A stretch of DNA of 64,000 nt, taken from the NCBI RefSeq assembly GCF_002982135.1, contig NZ_CP019981.1, positions 434,001 to 498,000 of the forward strand, given 5' to 3'. The notes beneath the pieces are model-generated. The model was not told where the DNA came from. It saw only the letters and a list, made by a program, of their open reading frames with translations, and ran no database searches. The DNA is from Pediococcus inopinatus (GTDB taxonomy: Bacteria > Bacillota > Bacilli > Lactobacillales > Lactobacillaceae). The position numbers and the translations under genes were made by a program. Numbering within the stretch: the first letter of the stretch is position 1; each line of letters opens with the position of its first letter. Below are positions 7,870 through 17,607 of this stretch, in pieces.

Positions 7870-8894
7870 AAAAAATATGGTGGAGTATGCTAGTGGGTGT
7901 TTTGTTACTAGGTGGATGTTCGACAAATGCAAACAAGCCCACAAGTAAGGCGACTTCTAAAGAATCGCAATCGTCGTCAGTAACTAAGAAGACTAGCAAA
8001 ACGACCTCACAGCTTAGTCAAAGTAGTCATGAAAAGAAAACAGTTGCCCAATCTAGGCCTGTTGCAGCAACACTTTGGAATAAAACAAAAGAACAAAAGT
8101 TAGCGAAGTTTATGCAGACCTGGCAATCTGAGATGGGACAAACCTATAAAGGAACCTATAACGGCGATAAGCCTGATCATATGGGCTTTGTTTTCCCAGA
8201 TGTTATCAAAGATGGCAAATTAAACGGCAAGGTGAAGTGGGGAAATCGAAAGATTAATTTAACTTGGTCCAATAATGGTGAGAATGGCAATGAATTTCAA
8301 ATTGTCGAGGTAGCGACTGGGGGTAAATCAGGAACAGGTTTCCCGACAACCTATCTATTCTGTCTTCATAATAATCGGCCGGTTGTTTTCATGACCCAAA
8401 CAACTAACGGTGGTATTTTGTATCTTCAAGATACGCAAAATGCGGAACTACAGGCGGGTTTTGCTGAAATCGTTACGGGAACGAACCCGGCAATTTTGAC
8501 AGATGCATCATTAAACACGGATGTTAAGAGTTCGGTGAAAGCTTCTCCACAACGCTGGCCTAGTGCGTATCAGGGGACTTGGTATTCTTATAGTCCTTAT
8601 GATAAAAAGATTAGCAGTATCCGGGAAGAAAAGATTAGTGATGTTGAACTTGCGTATATTACAATCCAGAAAATTAGGTGGTTTAATATTCGTGGAAAGA
8701 ATCAAACTTCTGGCGATGGTGCTTTTGAATATGTACGTTATCGTTATTACGATGGTCAACAAATTCCGGTAATGATGCTAGCTAGTGGTGCAGGCGCATG
8801 GTCTGATGGCAATGCTTATCAGAGCAAGGCGATTGCTGCCCAAATGCAGGACTTTAAATTCGGGGATGAATCAAAGACTCAAGATGATGACTAA
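7866..8894 (+). CDS. Lipoprotein with DUF4767 domain
   Basis: A 342-residue secreted lipoprotein anchored to the outer face of the membrane. MKKIWW, a hydrophobic core and the lipobox LLGGC (Cys18) form a type II signal peptide. A Ser/Thr/Lys-rich linker of about 45 residues follows. Then comes a DUF4767-like domain (LWNKTKEQKLAKFM through roughly residue 210), a family frequent in lactobacillus lipoproteins with unknown function, and a second globular domain to the end. The start at 7866 is chosen because it gives a normal signal peptide and overlaps the leader ORF stop; an ATG at 7860 is the alternative. A terminator separates it from the upstream operon. Confidence 0.85.
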   Translation: MKKIWWSMLVGVLLLGGCSTNANKPTSKATSKESQSSSVTKKTSKTTSQLSQSSHEKKTVAQSRPVAATLWNKTKEQKLAKFMQTWQSEMGQTYKGTYNGDKPDHMGFVFPDVIKDGKLNGKVKWGNRKINLTWSNNGENGNEFQIVEVATGGKSGTGFPTTYLFCLHNNRPVVFMTQTTNGGILYLQDTQNAELQAGFAEIVTGTNPAILTDASLNTDVKSSVKASPQRWPSAYQGTWYSYSPYDKKISSIREEKISDVELAYITIQKIRWFNIRGKNQTSGDGAFEYVRYRYYDGQQIPVMMLASGAGAWSDGNAYQSKAIAAQMQDFKFGDESKTQDDD

Positions 8895-8973
8895 AAGTCG
8901 ATATATTAGAATTTATGAAAAAAAGCACTAAAATAAAGTTTGTGAAAAGAATAATTTAAAGAGGGGTATTTGT

Positions 8974-10155
8974 ATGTCTGCAAAGTATAAATTTTTAGAA
9001 CCTTATACATTTAAAAATGGGGTCAAGATTAAGAATCGGGTTGTGATTCCGCCAATGACTGAGGCTTCTGCTTTTGAAGAAGGATCCGTTACTCGTGATG
9101 AACTTCGTTACTTTAGTTTACACAGCGGTGGGGTCGGCATGTTTATTTCTCCTGTTGCCAATGTATCCGAAGATGGCAAAGGTTTTGAGGGTGAACTTTC
9201 TGTTGACGACGATCGCTTCTTACCAGGATTGAAGAAAATGGCACTCGCAATGAAACAAAACGGGACTAAGGCCATTTTACAAATTTTCGATGCTGGGCGA
9301 ATGTCTAATTCTAAAATCTTACGTGGAACCAAACCGGTTAGTGCCAGTGCGGTAGCAGCCTTAAGACCAGGAGCTGAGACCCCTCGCGAGTTAACTGATG
9401 CTGAAATCAACCAAATCATCACTGATTTTGGTGAGGCAACTCGGCGCGCAATCCAAGCTGGGTTTGATGGGATTGAATTACACGGTGCTAATACGTATCT
9501 TTTACAACAATTCTTCTCTCCCCATTCTAATCGGCGAACTGATAAATGGGGTGGCAGTGTTGATAAGCGCATGACATTTGCTTTGGAAGTTATCAAGAGC
9601 GTGCAAGTAGCCGTTGAAAAATATGCTGATCGGCCATTTATTGTCGGTTATCGAATTTCTCCAGAAGAGATTGAAAATCCAGGAATTCGCATGGCAGATA
9701 CTTTGCACTTTATCGATGTCCTAGCTGATCAACCAATTGATTATCTACATGTTTCGATGGGCTACGCTTGGCGCACGTCTTTAAATGATAAAGCGGATAA
9801 GGAACCTTTGATTTTAAAGATTCAAAAACAGGTTAATGGGCGGTTACCATTAATTTCGGTTGGTTCTGTTGAAAAACCAGAAGATGCTGAAAAAGTCATG
9901 GATGCAGGAATTGATTTTGTGGCTTTGGGTCGTGAAAGCTTACGGGAACCAAAGTGGGTTCAAAAAGTTGAAACTGATGATGAAGAAAGTATTCGTTACA
10001 CAATTTCGACGCGTGACGTAGATGAATTAGGAATTACACCGTCGATGTGGAATTTCGTCACTGTTAGATTGAAATCTGCGATGCATATTTCTAATCAACC
10101 TGATTATGATAAAGATCAATTTGACAATAAGTTAGCGCCACACGAAGGGGCTTAA
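8974..10155 (+). CDS. NADH:flavin oxidoreductase, Old Yellow Enzyme family
   Basis: A 393-residue FMN-dependent TIM-barrel ene-reductase. N-terminal LEPYTFKNGVKIKNRVVIPPMTE (given here as LEPYTF and KNRVVIPPM) is the FMN-binding start of the family. IELHGANTYLLQQFFSPHSNRR (core HGAN, the active-site region, and FSPHSN) and LISVGSV plus FVALGR near the C terminus supply substrate and phosphate binding. Such proteins reduce activated C=C bonds with NAD(P)H; the physiological substrate is unknown. SD AAAGAGGGG precedes ATG. It stands alone, closed by a terminator, within a run of reductases. Confidence 0.92.
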   Translation: MSAKYKFLEPYTFKNGVKIKNRVVIPPMTEASAFEEGSVTRDELRYFSLHSGGVGMFISPVANVSEDGKGFEGELSVDDDRFLPGLKKMALAMKQNGTKAILQIFDAGRMSNSKILRGTKPVSASAVAALRPGAETPRELTDAEINQIITDFGEATRRAIQAGFDGIELHGANTYLLQQFFSPHSNRRTDKWGGSVDKRMTFALEVIKSVQVAVEKYADRPFIVGYRISPEEIENPGIRMADTLHFIDVLADQPIDYLHVSMGYAWRTSLNDKADKEPLILKIQKQVNGRLPLISVGSVEKPEDAEKVMDAGIDFVALGRESLREPKWVQKVETDDEESIRYTISTRDVDELGITPSMWNFVTVRLKSAMHISNQPDYDKDQFDNKLAPHEGA

Positions 10156-10171
10156 TTGATTTAAAATACGA

Positions 10172-10203
10172 AAAGGCGAGAATCTTCAGGGTTCTCGTTT
10201 TTT
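10172..10203 (+). terminator. Rho-independent terminator after the Old Yellow Enzyme gene
   Basis: CGAGAA (10177-10182) pairs with TTCTCG (10192-10197), followed by TTTTTT. Confidence 0.75.
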
Positions 10204-10351
10204 CTGACGCTTAAATGAAGTGGATAGGCTTCCATAGTTTCTTAGCCAAACGGGGAGAAATAAGTAAAAAATTTTCGAACGGCCGTCAATATAGGATTTT
10301 TCCAATAAAAGTCGTATAATGGCATTATTCTAAAAAAATAGGGAGAATACG

Positions 10352-12886
10352 ATGACAGAATTCAAACGTTTCTATGAGACATTTCAACCAACCCACTATG
10401 ATGTCTATTTAGATATCAATCGGGAATCAAAGCGATTTAATGGTAAAACAACTATTACTGGTGAGGCCAAGGCACAAGAAATTGCCATTCATCAAAAAGG
10501 TTTAGTTGTTGCTACGGTTCAAGCTGATGGTGCTGACGTGCCATTTACTACGGACAATGATGCTGATGCAATTCGCGTTGACCTAGGAAAAACTGGCAAC
10601 ACAACGGTTACAATTACTTATACCGCCAAACTTACGGACAGCATGATGGGGATTTACCCTTCATACTACGAAGTTGAAGGTGTAAAAAAACAAATTATTG
10701 GGACCCAGTTTGAAACTAATTTTGCCCGTCAGGCATTTCCTTGTGTGGATGAACCAGAAGCAAAAGCCACATTTGATTTAGCACTTAAATTTGACGAACA
10801 ACCTGGTGAAACAATTATTAGTAACATGCCAGAGGTTCGTACTGAAAATGGCGTGCACTACTTTGATACAACTGTTCGGATGTCCACATACTTAATCGCG
10901 TTTGCATTCGGTGATTTACAAAGCAAACAAACAACGACTAAGAGTGGCGTTAAAGTTGGTGTCTTCGCAACCAAAGCTCACAAAGCTAATGAACTCGACT
11001 TTGCACTTGATATTGCCAAACGCTCAATTGAATTTTACGAAGACTTTTTCCAAACACCATATCCATTGCCACATTCATGGCAGTTAGCTTTGCCTGATTT
11101 TTCGGCCGGCGCAATGGAAAACTGGGGCTTGGTTACCTATCGAGAAGCTTATTTAGTCCTTGACCCTGATAATACGGCGCTTGAAATGAAACAACTTGTG
11201 GCTACAGTAGTTGCTCATGAGTTGGCTCATCAATGGTTCGGTGATTTGGTCACAATGAAGTGGTGGGACGATCTCTGGTTAAACGAAAGTTTTGCCAACA
11301 TGATGGAATATGTCGCAATTGATGCTATTGAACCTGACTGGCATATCTGGGAAATGTTCCAAACATCTGAAGCTTCATCAGCCTTACAACGGGATGCCAT
11401 CGATGGTGTTCAATCTGTTCATGTGCAAGTAGAAAACCCAGCAGAAATTGATGCCTTGTTTGATGGCGCAATTGTGTATGCGAAGGGTTCACGGATGTTG
11501 GTGATGGTCCGTGCTTTGCTTGGCGACGATGCATTGCGTGCTGGCTTGAAGAAGTACTTTGCGACCCATAAATATGACAATGCAACCGGGGCTGATTTAT
11601 GGGCTGCGTTAGGCACAGCTTCTGATCTTGATGTTGGAGCAATCATGAACTCATGGTTGGAACAACCCGGATATCCAGTTGTGTCCGTATCTGTAGTGGA
11701 TGGCAAGTTAACCTTGTCACAACAACAATTCTTTAGCGGTCAAGGTAAGGATATCGGCCGTCAATGGCAGATTCCTTTGAATAGTAATTATGAGGTTGCC
11801 CCAACCATCATGTCCGAAAAGAGTCTTACTCTTGGTGATTATGATGAATTACGTAAAGCTAATGGCAAACCATTCCGTTTAAATGTCGGCAACGACTCTC
11901 ACTTTATTGTTAAATATGATAGTGCATTGTTACAAGATATTTTAGACAATGTAAATTCATTAGACGCTATTTCACAATTACAAGTGCTACAAGACTTGCG
12001 TTTATTAGCAGAAGGCCGCCAAATTTCGTATGCTGAAATTGTGCCATTGTTGAAAGACTTTGCAGACAGCAAATCAAACGTGGTCAATGCCGCTTTGTAC
12101 GTGGTTGCAAACAACTTAAAGAAATTTGTGACACCAGATTCTGAAGAAGAAAAACAATTACAGACTTTATATGATCAATTAAGTAAAAACCAAGTTGCTC
12201 GTTTGGTCTGGACACCAAAAGCTGGTGAATCAAATGACGACCAACTGACTCGTCCTTATGTTTTGAGCGCAACATTGTACGCTAAGGATGCGGATGCAAT
12301 CGCAGCGGCTCACGAAATTTTTACAGCTAATGCCGATAAACTTGAGACCTTGCCCGCTGATACCCGTTTCTACATTTTAAAGAATGAAGTTAAAAACTTT
12401 GGGAGTGCCGAGTTGTTTGATAAATTGTTGGCTGCTCATCGTCAAACTGCTGATGGAAGTTACAAAGAAGACATCGCTGCAGCTTTGACAAGCACCCCTG
12501 ATGCTGGCTTAATCGGCCGTTTGATTGAGAAGTTCGAAGATGCGGACACAATCAAGCCACAAGATTTACGGGCTTGGTTCCGAGGTGTTTTGGCCAATGA
12601 CGAAGGTCAACAAGCAGCTTGGGATTGGATCCGCAATGATTGGCAATGGCTAGAAGATACGGTTGGTGGTGATATGGAATTTACCACATATATCACAGTG
12701 ATCGCCGGCATCTTCCGGACTCCAGAACGATTAGCAGAGTTCAAAGCGTTCTTTGAACCTAAACTAAACACTCCTGGGTTAACACGTGAAATCACCATGG
12801 ATACAAAAGTAATTGAAGACCGTGTGAGCTTGATCGAAGCTGACAAAGCTAGTGTGAATGACGCCATCGCAAAGGTGATTGGATAA
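10352..12886 (+). CDS. pepN: Aminopeptidase N (lysyl aminopeptidase), M1 family
   Basis: An 844-residue zinc metallopeptidase that removes N-terminal residues from peptides; in lactic acid bacteria it is a main cytoplasmic peptidase of the casein-degrading pathway. The exopeptidase motif GAMENWG is present at about residues 253-259. The zinc site HELAHQW gives His289, Glu290 and His293, and NESFA supplies Glu312. The length matches lactobacillus PepN (about 844). There is no signal peptide, as usual. SD AATAGGGAGAATACG precedes ATG. A -10-like TATAAT lies about 35 bases upstream of the start, so it has its own promoter. Confidence 0.97.
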   Translation: MTEFKRFYETFQPTHYDVYLDINRESKRFNGKTTITGEAKAQEIAIHQKGLVVATVQADGADVPFTTDNDADAIRVDLGKTGNTTVTITYTAKLTDSMMGIYPSYYEVEGVKKQIIGTQFETNFARQAFPCVDEPEAKATFDLALKFDEQPGETIISNMPEVRTENGVHYFDTTVRMSTYLIAFAFGDLQSKQTTTKSGVKVGVFATKAHKANELDFALDIAKRSIEFYEDFFQTPYPLPHSWQLALPDFSAGAMENWGLVTYREAYLVLDPDNTALEMKQLVATVVAHELAHQWFGDLVTMKWWDDLWLNESFANMMEYVAIDAIEPDWHIWEMFQTSEASSALQRDAIDGVQSVHVQVENPAEIDALFDGAIVYAKGSRMLVMVRALLGDDALRAGLKKYFATHKYDNATGADLWAALGTASDLDVGAIMNSWLEQPGYPVVSVSVVDGKLTLSQQQFFSGQGKDIGRQWQIPLNSNYEVAPTIMSEKSLTLGDYDELRKANGKPFRLNVGNDSHFIVKYDSALLQDILDNVNSLDAISQLQVLQDLRLLAEGRQISYAEIVPLLKDFADSKSNVVNAALYVVANNLKKFVTPDSEEEKQLQTLYDQLSKNQVARLVWTPKAGESNDDQLTRPYVLSATLYAKDADAIAAAHEIFTANADKLETLPADTRFYILKNEVKNFGSAELFDKLLAAHRQTADGSYKEDIAAALTSTPDAGLIGRLIEKFEDADTIKPQDLRAWFRGVLANDEGQQAAWDWIRNDWQWLEDTVGGDMEFTTYITVIAGIFRTPERLAEFKAFFEPKLNTPGLTREITMDTKVIEDRVSLIEADKASVNDAIAKVIG

Positions 12887-12898
12887 AAAGCAAAAATT

Positions 12899-12952
12899 GA
12901 AAATGAGCTTTTAAGGTTGACCATTTGGTAACTTTGAGAGCTCTTTTTTTTA
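12899..12952 (+). terminator. Probable terminator after pepN
   Basis: GAGCT (12905-12909) pairs with AGCTC (12939-12943), extended by AAA/TTT past one mismatch, and is followed by a run of T. The stem is weak and the loop is long. Confidence 0.5.
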
Positions 12953-12964
12953 TTTTTAAAAATA

Positions 12965-13046
12965 GTTAGTTTTACGTTGACTTTAACTAACTAACGTTTT
13001 ATAATCATTTTTGTTAGTTAAATGAATTCAAAACTAACTAACTAAA
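12965..13046 (+). promoter_or_regulatory. Promoter with multiple GTTAGTT/AACTAAC operators for the first marR-ABC operon
   Basis: TTGACT (12977-12982), 17 bp, TATAAT (13000-13005) is a near-ideal promoter. GTTAGTT (12965-12971) and AACTAACTAAC (12985-12995) flank the -35 as an inverted repeat, and a second inverted pair lies downstream (GTTAGTTAA 13013-13021; AACTAACTAACTAA 13033-13046). The same motif in the same place stands before the paralogous operon at 27744, so it is probably the binding site of the encoded MarR proteins. Confidence 0.75.
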
Positions 13047-13068
13047 AATAAAAAAGAGGAATTTAATT

Positions 13069-13620
13069 ATGGCTAATAATACAGAAGAACTCATGAATCA
13101 ATTTGGAAAGTTATTTCAGCAGAAATCATTTGTTTTTGCGACAATCAAAAGCACGCAGAATACGGATAATCCCCGAAGTAATGTTCGAGGTCAACAACGC
13201 GTACTTCAGTTGTTGTTTGATAAAGAGTCATTGACCAATTCGCAAATTGTTGAAGAATTAGATATTCGTCCCAGTTCAGCGAGCGTTCTGGTTGGTAAGC
13301 TTGAAGAAAATGGGTTAGTTAAAAAAACTGAATCATCTGATGATAAGAGGGTAACGTTCATTTCCTTGACGGAAGAAGGACGGCAATCAATTAAAAAGGT
13401 TCACAAATTTACAGACGACCTATCAGATTCGCTGTTGGCTGTTTTATCTGATGATGAAAAAAAGCAACTCAAAGATATTTTAACTAAGCTTAATGCAGAT
13501 TTAGATAAAAAAGCCCCTGAATGGGATCAACAACAAAATTGGAAGGCACCTTTCAACGGCAGAGGATTTAGGCCCTCAAGCTTTGGTGGCTTTCCTGAGG
13601 GTTTCAATTTTCGCAAATAA
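13069..13620 (+). CDS. MarR-family transcriptional regulator (module 1)
   Basis: A 183-residue winged helix-turn-helix repressor. SNSQIVEELDIRPSSASVLVGKLEENGLV (core VEELDIRPSSASV) is the recognition region and DDKRVTFISLTEEG the wing with the conserved DxR. A long C-terminal tail rich in Trp, Phe and Gly (GGFPEGFNF) extends past the usual MarR end. It is the first gene of an operon with an ABC exporter 30 bases downstream and is a clear paralogue of the regulator at 27835. It likely represses the operon from the AACTAAC operators and is released by an unknown ligand, perhaps an export substrate. Confidence 0.88.
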   Translation: MANNTEELMNQFGKLFQQKSFVFATIKSTQNTDNPRSNVRGQQRVLQLLFDKESLTNSQIVEELDIRPSSASVLVGKLEENGLVKKTESSDDKRVTFISLTEEGRQSIKKVHKFTDDLSDSLLAVLSDDEKKQLKDILTKLNADLDKKAPEWDQQQNWKAPFNGRGFRPSSFGGFPEGFNFRK

Positions 13621-13650
13621 GTAACTAATAATAATTGGAGATAAAGAAAC

Positions 13651-15414
13651 ATGCAAAATAGACAAAACGAACCAAACACACAAGCATTTAAACGCCAAAA
13701 ATTTAGTTTTAAAGATTTCGCAAGCTTAATTACAAAAGTCAAACCACACTTTTGGTTGCTTCTCGAGGGTTTGTTGCTAGGAATTATTTCTACGGGGATG
13801 AATTTAGTTGTACCAAAGGTTGCAGCGAAGTTGGTCAATCAATTGGGACATACCGTCGATACCAGTCTGGTTGTTTTGGTTATTGTGTTATTTGTTTTTG
13901 GGGCGATCATTAATGCGGCATCGGGATCCGCATTGGGATTTTTCGGAGAAGATGTTGTAAATAAGTTACGAAAGTTTCTTTGGGATAAAATCTTGAAGTT
14001 ACCGGTTAGTTATTTTGATGACACCAAATCAGGTGAAATTACTTCAAGACTAGTTAACGATACTTCGCAAGTGAAAGATTTGCTTGCCAATTCGATGCCT
14101 TCGATGGTCACTTCAATTCTCCAGTTGGTCGGTGCTTTGGTACTGATGCTGACGATGGATTGGAAAATGACCTTGCTGATGTTTATCAGTGTGCCGCTAG
14201 TGACTTTGTGCATTATTCCGATAACCTCACTTTCACGCAAAATTGCCCACACTCGGCAAGACGCGCTTGCGACTTTTAACGGGGAAGTTAGTGAAACTCT
14301 AAGTGAGATTCGGTTGGTAAAATCGTCAACGGCCGAAGAGGCTGAACGGACTTCTGGAGATAAGGACATTAACAAACTGTACCGAATTGGTCTCAAAGAG
14401 GCCGTTTATGATTCTGTGGCCGGCCCCGTTATGCAAATGGTGATGATGGGGATGATGATCGGCATGTTAATTTATGGTGCGAGTCGGGTCGCAAACGGTT
14501 CGATGACATTTGGGACTTTGATTTCATTTTTGATGTATCTTGTTCAGATGATCGGACCGTTTACGATGCTTGGCCAATTCTTTACCGCAATGGCTAAAGC
14601 AAGTGGCTCAACGGCCAGAATTCAAGAGCTACTAGCAGTTGATGAAGAAGTTCAAAATCAGGGAAAAACGGTTGTTGCACAAGGGCAGACCTTGGGTGTT
14701 AAACATGTTGATTTTGCTTACGAAGATGGGAAATCGATTTTAAAAGATGTTTCATTTACTGCTAAACCAAATACGGTCATTGCGTTTGTGGGACCTTCTG
14801 GTGGTGGAAAAACAACCATTTTTAGCTTGCTGGAGCGCTACTATAAGCCAACGGGTGGCAAAATTACGATTGGCAACACAAATATCGAAGACATCAATTT
14901 AAATAATTGGCGTCAACAAATTGGCATTGTTGGGCAGGATGCTCCCGTTATGAGTGGTTCAATTCGTTACAATTTAACGTATGGTTTGAAGAAAAGATAT
15001 ACTGACGAGCAGCTTTGGCATGTGCTTGAAATGGCTTATGCAAAGGAATTTGTCGAAAAGATGGATGATAGATTGGATACAACAGTCGGCGAGCGAGGAG
15101 TTAAACTCTCTGGTGGACAGCGACAACGAATTGCAATTGCCCGCGCATTTCTCCGTGATCCGAAGATTTTAATTCTCGATGAAGCAACAGCCAGTTTGGA
15201 CTCGGAATCAGAAAAAATGGTTCAAAAAGCGTTAGAAAAATTGATGCACAACCGAACGACACTCGTTAGTGCTCATCGTTTAAGCACCATTGTCAATGCA
15301 AACCAAATTTACTTTATTGAGGACGGAAAAGTAAGTGGCCACGGGACGCATCATGAATTAATTGATAAGCTACCGATCTATCATGACTATGTGGAAAACC
15401 AGTTTGCCGGTTAG
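13651..15414 (+). CDS. ABC transporter, fused permease and ATPase half-exporter (module 1)
   Basis: A 587-residue half-transporter with six membrane segments (roughly residues 30-320) and a C-terminal nucleotide-binding domain, working as a dimer to export drugs or lipophilic compounds (BmrA/MsbA/LmrA type). All ATPase motifs are intact: Walker A GPSGGGKTT, signature LSGGQRQRIAIARA, Walker B ILILDEATASLD and H-loop SAHRLST. The residue before the switch region is Ser (LVSAHR) where the paralogue at 28401 has Ile (LVIAHR). It follows its MarR gene by 30 bases with SD TTGGAGATAAAG. The substrate is unknown. Confidence 0.92.
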   Translation: MQNRQNEPNTQAFKRQKFSFKDFASLITKVKPHFWLLLEGLLLGIISTGMNLVVPKVAAKLVNQLGHTVDTSLVVLVIVLFVFGAIINAASGSALGFFGEDVVNKLRKFLWDKILKLPVSYFDDTKSGEITSRLVNDTSQVKDLLANSMPSMVTSILQLVGALVLMLTMDWKMTLLMFISVPLVTLCIIPITSLSRKIAHTRQDALATFNGEVSETLSEIRLVKSSTAEEAERTSGDKDINKLYRIGLKEAVYDSVAGPVMQMVMMGMMIGMLIYGASRVANGSMTFGTLISFLMYLVQMIGPFTMLGQFFTAMAKASGSTARIQELLAVDEEVQNQGKTVVAQGQTLGVKHVDFAYEDGKSILKDVSFTAKPNTVIAFVGPSGGGKTTIFSLLERYYKPTGGKITIGNTNIEDINLNNWRQQIGIVGQDAPVMSGSIRYNLTYGLKKRYTDEQLWHVLEMAYAKEFVEKMDDRLDTTVGERGVKLSGGQRQRIAIARAFLRDPKILILDEATASLDSESEKMVQKALEKLMHNRTTLVSAHRLSTIVNANQIYFIEDGKVSGHGTHHELIDKLPIYHDYVENQFAG

Positions 15415-15438
15415 GCAGCATTAAATAGATTAGATCGT

Positions 15439-15476
15439 AAAAAAAATCGCCATTCAATAGAATGAGCGATTTTTTA
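15439..15476. terminator. Terminator between the ABC exporter and the convergent CPBP gene
   Basis: AAAATCGC-c-ATTC pairs with AATG-ag-CGATTTTT within 15441-15475, with A and T runs on both sides, so it can act in both directions. Confidence 0.85.
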
Positions 15477-15490
15477 GTAGGCACAATTTA

Positions 15491-16186
15491 TCATTGAAAG
15501 AAGGCGACCACAAATACGAGCAAGGCGCCCAAAAATTGCATGATATCAAACAAAAAATGGGTTAGGATATTCTGCCAAATATTGTGAGAGAAATAGTAAA
15601 TGAGTGCGTACCAAGCACCGACTAACATATAAGGGATCATGGCAATGACGTTTCCGTCAAAATTATTCCAGTGTCCAAGACCAAATAAAATGGCTGAAAC
15701 AATGAACATTAACCAGGTTAACAGACCACGGTTTTTCCATTGATAGAATAGCGCGTGGCGGAAAATAATTTCTTCAGTAAAAGGTGCCATTAGAACGGTC
15801 AGACTACCAACCAGTCCAAGCGTAGCGCTCTGGATACTTAATAAGTTAGTCGTGCCTGCACCATCAGCTAGGCCAACCGATTTAAGTAACAGTCTGGCAC
15901 CAATCAAAATAAGATAGGACACCACAACACCACCAATGGCGAGCAGAAATTTGAAGAACCAGCGATGTTTAAACTGTTTCCAATCGGTACTTAAGACGTC
16001 ATGATACAGCCAGATGGCAGCAATAAAGCCAATGAAGAAAACGAGATCCATAATGGCAGCTTTGGCAATTTGACCACTGACCAATTTGATTGCCATTGGT
16101 CCAATCCAAAGTTCCAAAGGTGGAATCAAAATGGCAATAATGGTTTTAATGGGACTGATTTTGAACTGTTTATTTGAATTTAACAT
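15491..16186 (-). CDS. CPBP-family intramembrane metalloprotease
   Basis: A 231-residue membrane protein with about six to eight hydrophobic segments. The CPBP (Abi, Rce1-like) motifs are present: EEIIFRHALFY (EExxxR), FGLGHW with His, and the final NILTHFLFD with His. Members cleave prenylated or other membrane proteins and in lactobacilli are often linked to bacteriocin immunity, but nothing of that kind adjoins it. The ATG at 16186 has SD GGGGGAA; the upstream in-frame ATG at 16222 lacks one. It is convergent with the first ABC exporter. Confidence 0.87.
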   Translation of the reverse strand: MLNSNKQFKISPIKTIIAILIPPLELWIGPMAIKLVSGQIAKAAIMDLVFFIGFIAAIWLYHDVLSTDWKQFKHRWFFKFLLAIGGVVVSYLILIGARLLLKSVGLADGAGTTNLLSIQSATLGLVGSLTVLMAPFTEEIIFRHALFYQWKNRGLLTWLMFIVSAILFGLGHWNNFDGNVIAMIPYMLVGAWYALIYYFSHNIWQNILTHFLFDIMQFLGALLVFVVAFFQ

Positions 16187-16338
16187 AAGAAATTCCCCCA
16201 ACGTGCTTATATTGTGCATCATACCATGTTAGCGGTTAAGTAACAAAGCGATAGTGTTCTGAAAACATAGATAATGAAAGTACGAATTATATCCTTTAAA
16301 ATGAAAGGGAACGAAACAGTCAAAAGGAGGATGCAGTT

Positions 16339-16863
16339 ATGCGGCAAGTTCAATTTTATGGGGCCATTTCGTTAGACGGCTATTTGGCAACCAAGAAACA
16401 CGATTTGCAGTGGTTATTTGATACTGCCGGTGGGGAAGAGGCCAATACTGATCAATTTTTACAACAAGTTGATACGACCGTTATGGGCCGCAAAACTTAT
16501 GATGTGACTAAAAAGACAATGGGGAACGAACTTTTATTTCCTGATAAAACTAATTTTGTACTTTCAAGAACTCGTCAGGGACAGGAAGTAGACGCCGTTT
16601 ACACGAAACATTCCCCGGTAGAGCTAGTCCGCCAATTGCAAGCAAAGCCCGGAGGTAACATTTGGATTGTGGGTGGTGGTCAAATTGTCGCTGATTTATT
16701 GGCAGAAGATTTGATTGACGAATGGTGGATTCAAATTGCACCGGTTCTGCTAGGCGAAGGGATTCGTCTTTTTCCAAACGGAAACTATGCTACCTGTTTA
16801 AATTTGGAGGAAGTGGTTCAATATAATCAATTAGCAGAGTTACACCTGAAAAAAAGAAACTAA
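16339..16863 (+). CDS. Dihydrofolate reductase-family protein (RibD C-terminal-like)
   Basis: A 174-residue protein of the RibD_C/DHFR-like fold, similar to Bacillus YyaP/YwjB-type proteins. MRQVQFYGAISLDGYLA is the family's opening strand and loop, TTVMGRKTYD the conserved nucleotide-binding turn, and GGNIWIVGGGQIVADLL the glycine-rich cofactor segment. It probably binds NADPH; the substrate is unknown and it is not the folate-pathway FolA. SD AAAGGAGGAT precedes ATG. It is monocistronic. Confidence 0.87.
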   Translation: MRQVQFYGAISLDGYLATKKHDLQWLFDTAGGEEANTDQFLQQVDTTVMGRKTYDVTKKTMGNELLFPDKTNFVLSRTRQGQEVDAVYTKHSPVELVRQLQAKPGGNIWIVGGGQIVADLLAEDLIDEWWIQIAPVLLGEGIRLFPNGNYATCLNLEEVVQYNQLAELHLKKRN

Positions 16864-16902
16864 GACCAAAAGTAAATTTTGATTTTAGTTTCTTTATTTT
16901 GT

Positions 16903-17592
16903 TTAACTATTTGTTTTTGAACGCTCAAATAACGGAACTGCCTTCAATAAATTTGGTAGAACTGCTACTGATTTTTGCCGAATTTGGGGCTCAGGTTGGA
17001 TCCAATCGGGGATTAGAACAACATCTAGGCCAGCATTAGCTGCGGATAAAATGCCACTGGTTGCATCTTCAAAAACGACAGTTTCAGTTGTGGTGGCGTG
17101 AGCTTTTTCTAGGGCATGTAAGTAAATATCTGGAGCTGGTTCATTGTGGGAAACTTCATCGCCACTAATGAAGTCAGTAAAGTAATCAGCAATTCCAGTA
17201 ATTTCGGCGGTTTGGATAATCGTTTTCTTAGCAGCAGAGGAGGTCACATAACATTTTTTGTGTGCCCGTTTTAAAAAGTTTAGTAATTCAACGGCTCCTG
17301 TTTTAATTTGAACGTCACCATTTTTTAGACGTTGCCGATAAAGTACCATGGCTTCGTCGAATACTTGCTGGCCCAAAGTTGCGCTCCCGACTAATTGAGT
17401 TAATTTTTGAATTGTTACTGGGAAACCCTTAGCGATATAGTCGATATGGTCTTCTTTTGTAAAAGTAAAACCATATTTAGCTAAAATGTCGCGACGTGTT
17501 TCAAAATAAAGTTTTTCTGTATCCAGCAATAAGCCATCCATATCGAAAAAAACCACTTTTTTATTGCTTAACAATTTTGTCACTACTTTCAT
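16903..17592 (-). CDS. HAD-superfamily hydrolase, subfamily IA (phosphoglucomutase/phosphatase-like)
   Basis: A 229-residue cytoplasmic phosphatase or sugar-phosphate mutase. Motif I is FFDMDGLLLDTE with nucleophile Asp17 and acid Asp19; motif II is YVTSSAAKK; motif III has the Lys before NEPAPDIYLHALEK; motif IV is VFEDATSGI. An alpha-helical cap (about 30-95) marks subtype IA. It starts 15 bases after the stop of the first hicB gene with only a weak SD, so it may be read from the hicAB transcript. The physiological substrate is unknown. Confidence 0.87.
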   Translation of the reverse strand: MKVVTKLLSNKKVVFFDMDGLLLDTEKLYFETRRDILAKYGFTFTKEDHIDYIAKGFPVTIQKLTQLVGSATLGQQVFDEAMVLYRQRLKNGDVQIKTGAVELLNFLKRAHKKCYVTSSAAKKTIIQTAEITGIADYFTDFISGDEVSHNEPAPDIYLHALEKAHATTTETVVFEDATSGILSAANAGLDVVLIPDWIQPEPQIRQKSVAVLPNLLKAVPLFERSKTNS

Positions 17593-17607
17593 TTGCGCAA
17601 TCAGTAC

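Noticed and set aside
10902..12924. Several open frames on both strands inside pepN
   Set aside because: They lack ribosome binding sites and protein-like composition and are shadows of the strong pepN frame.
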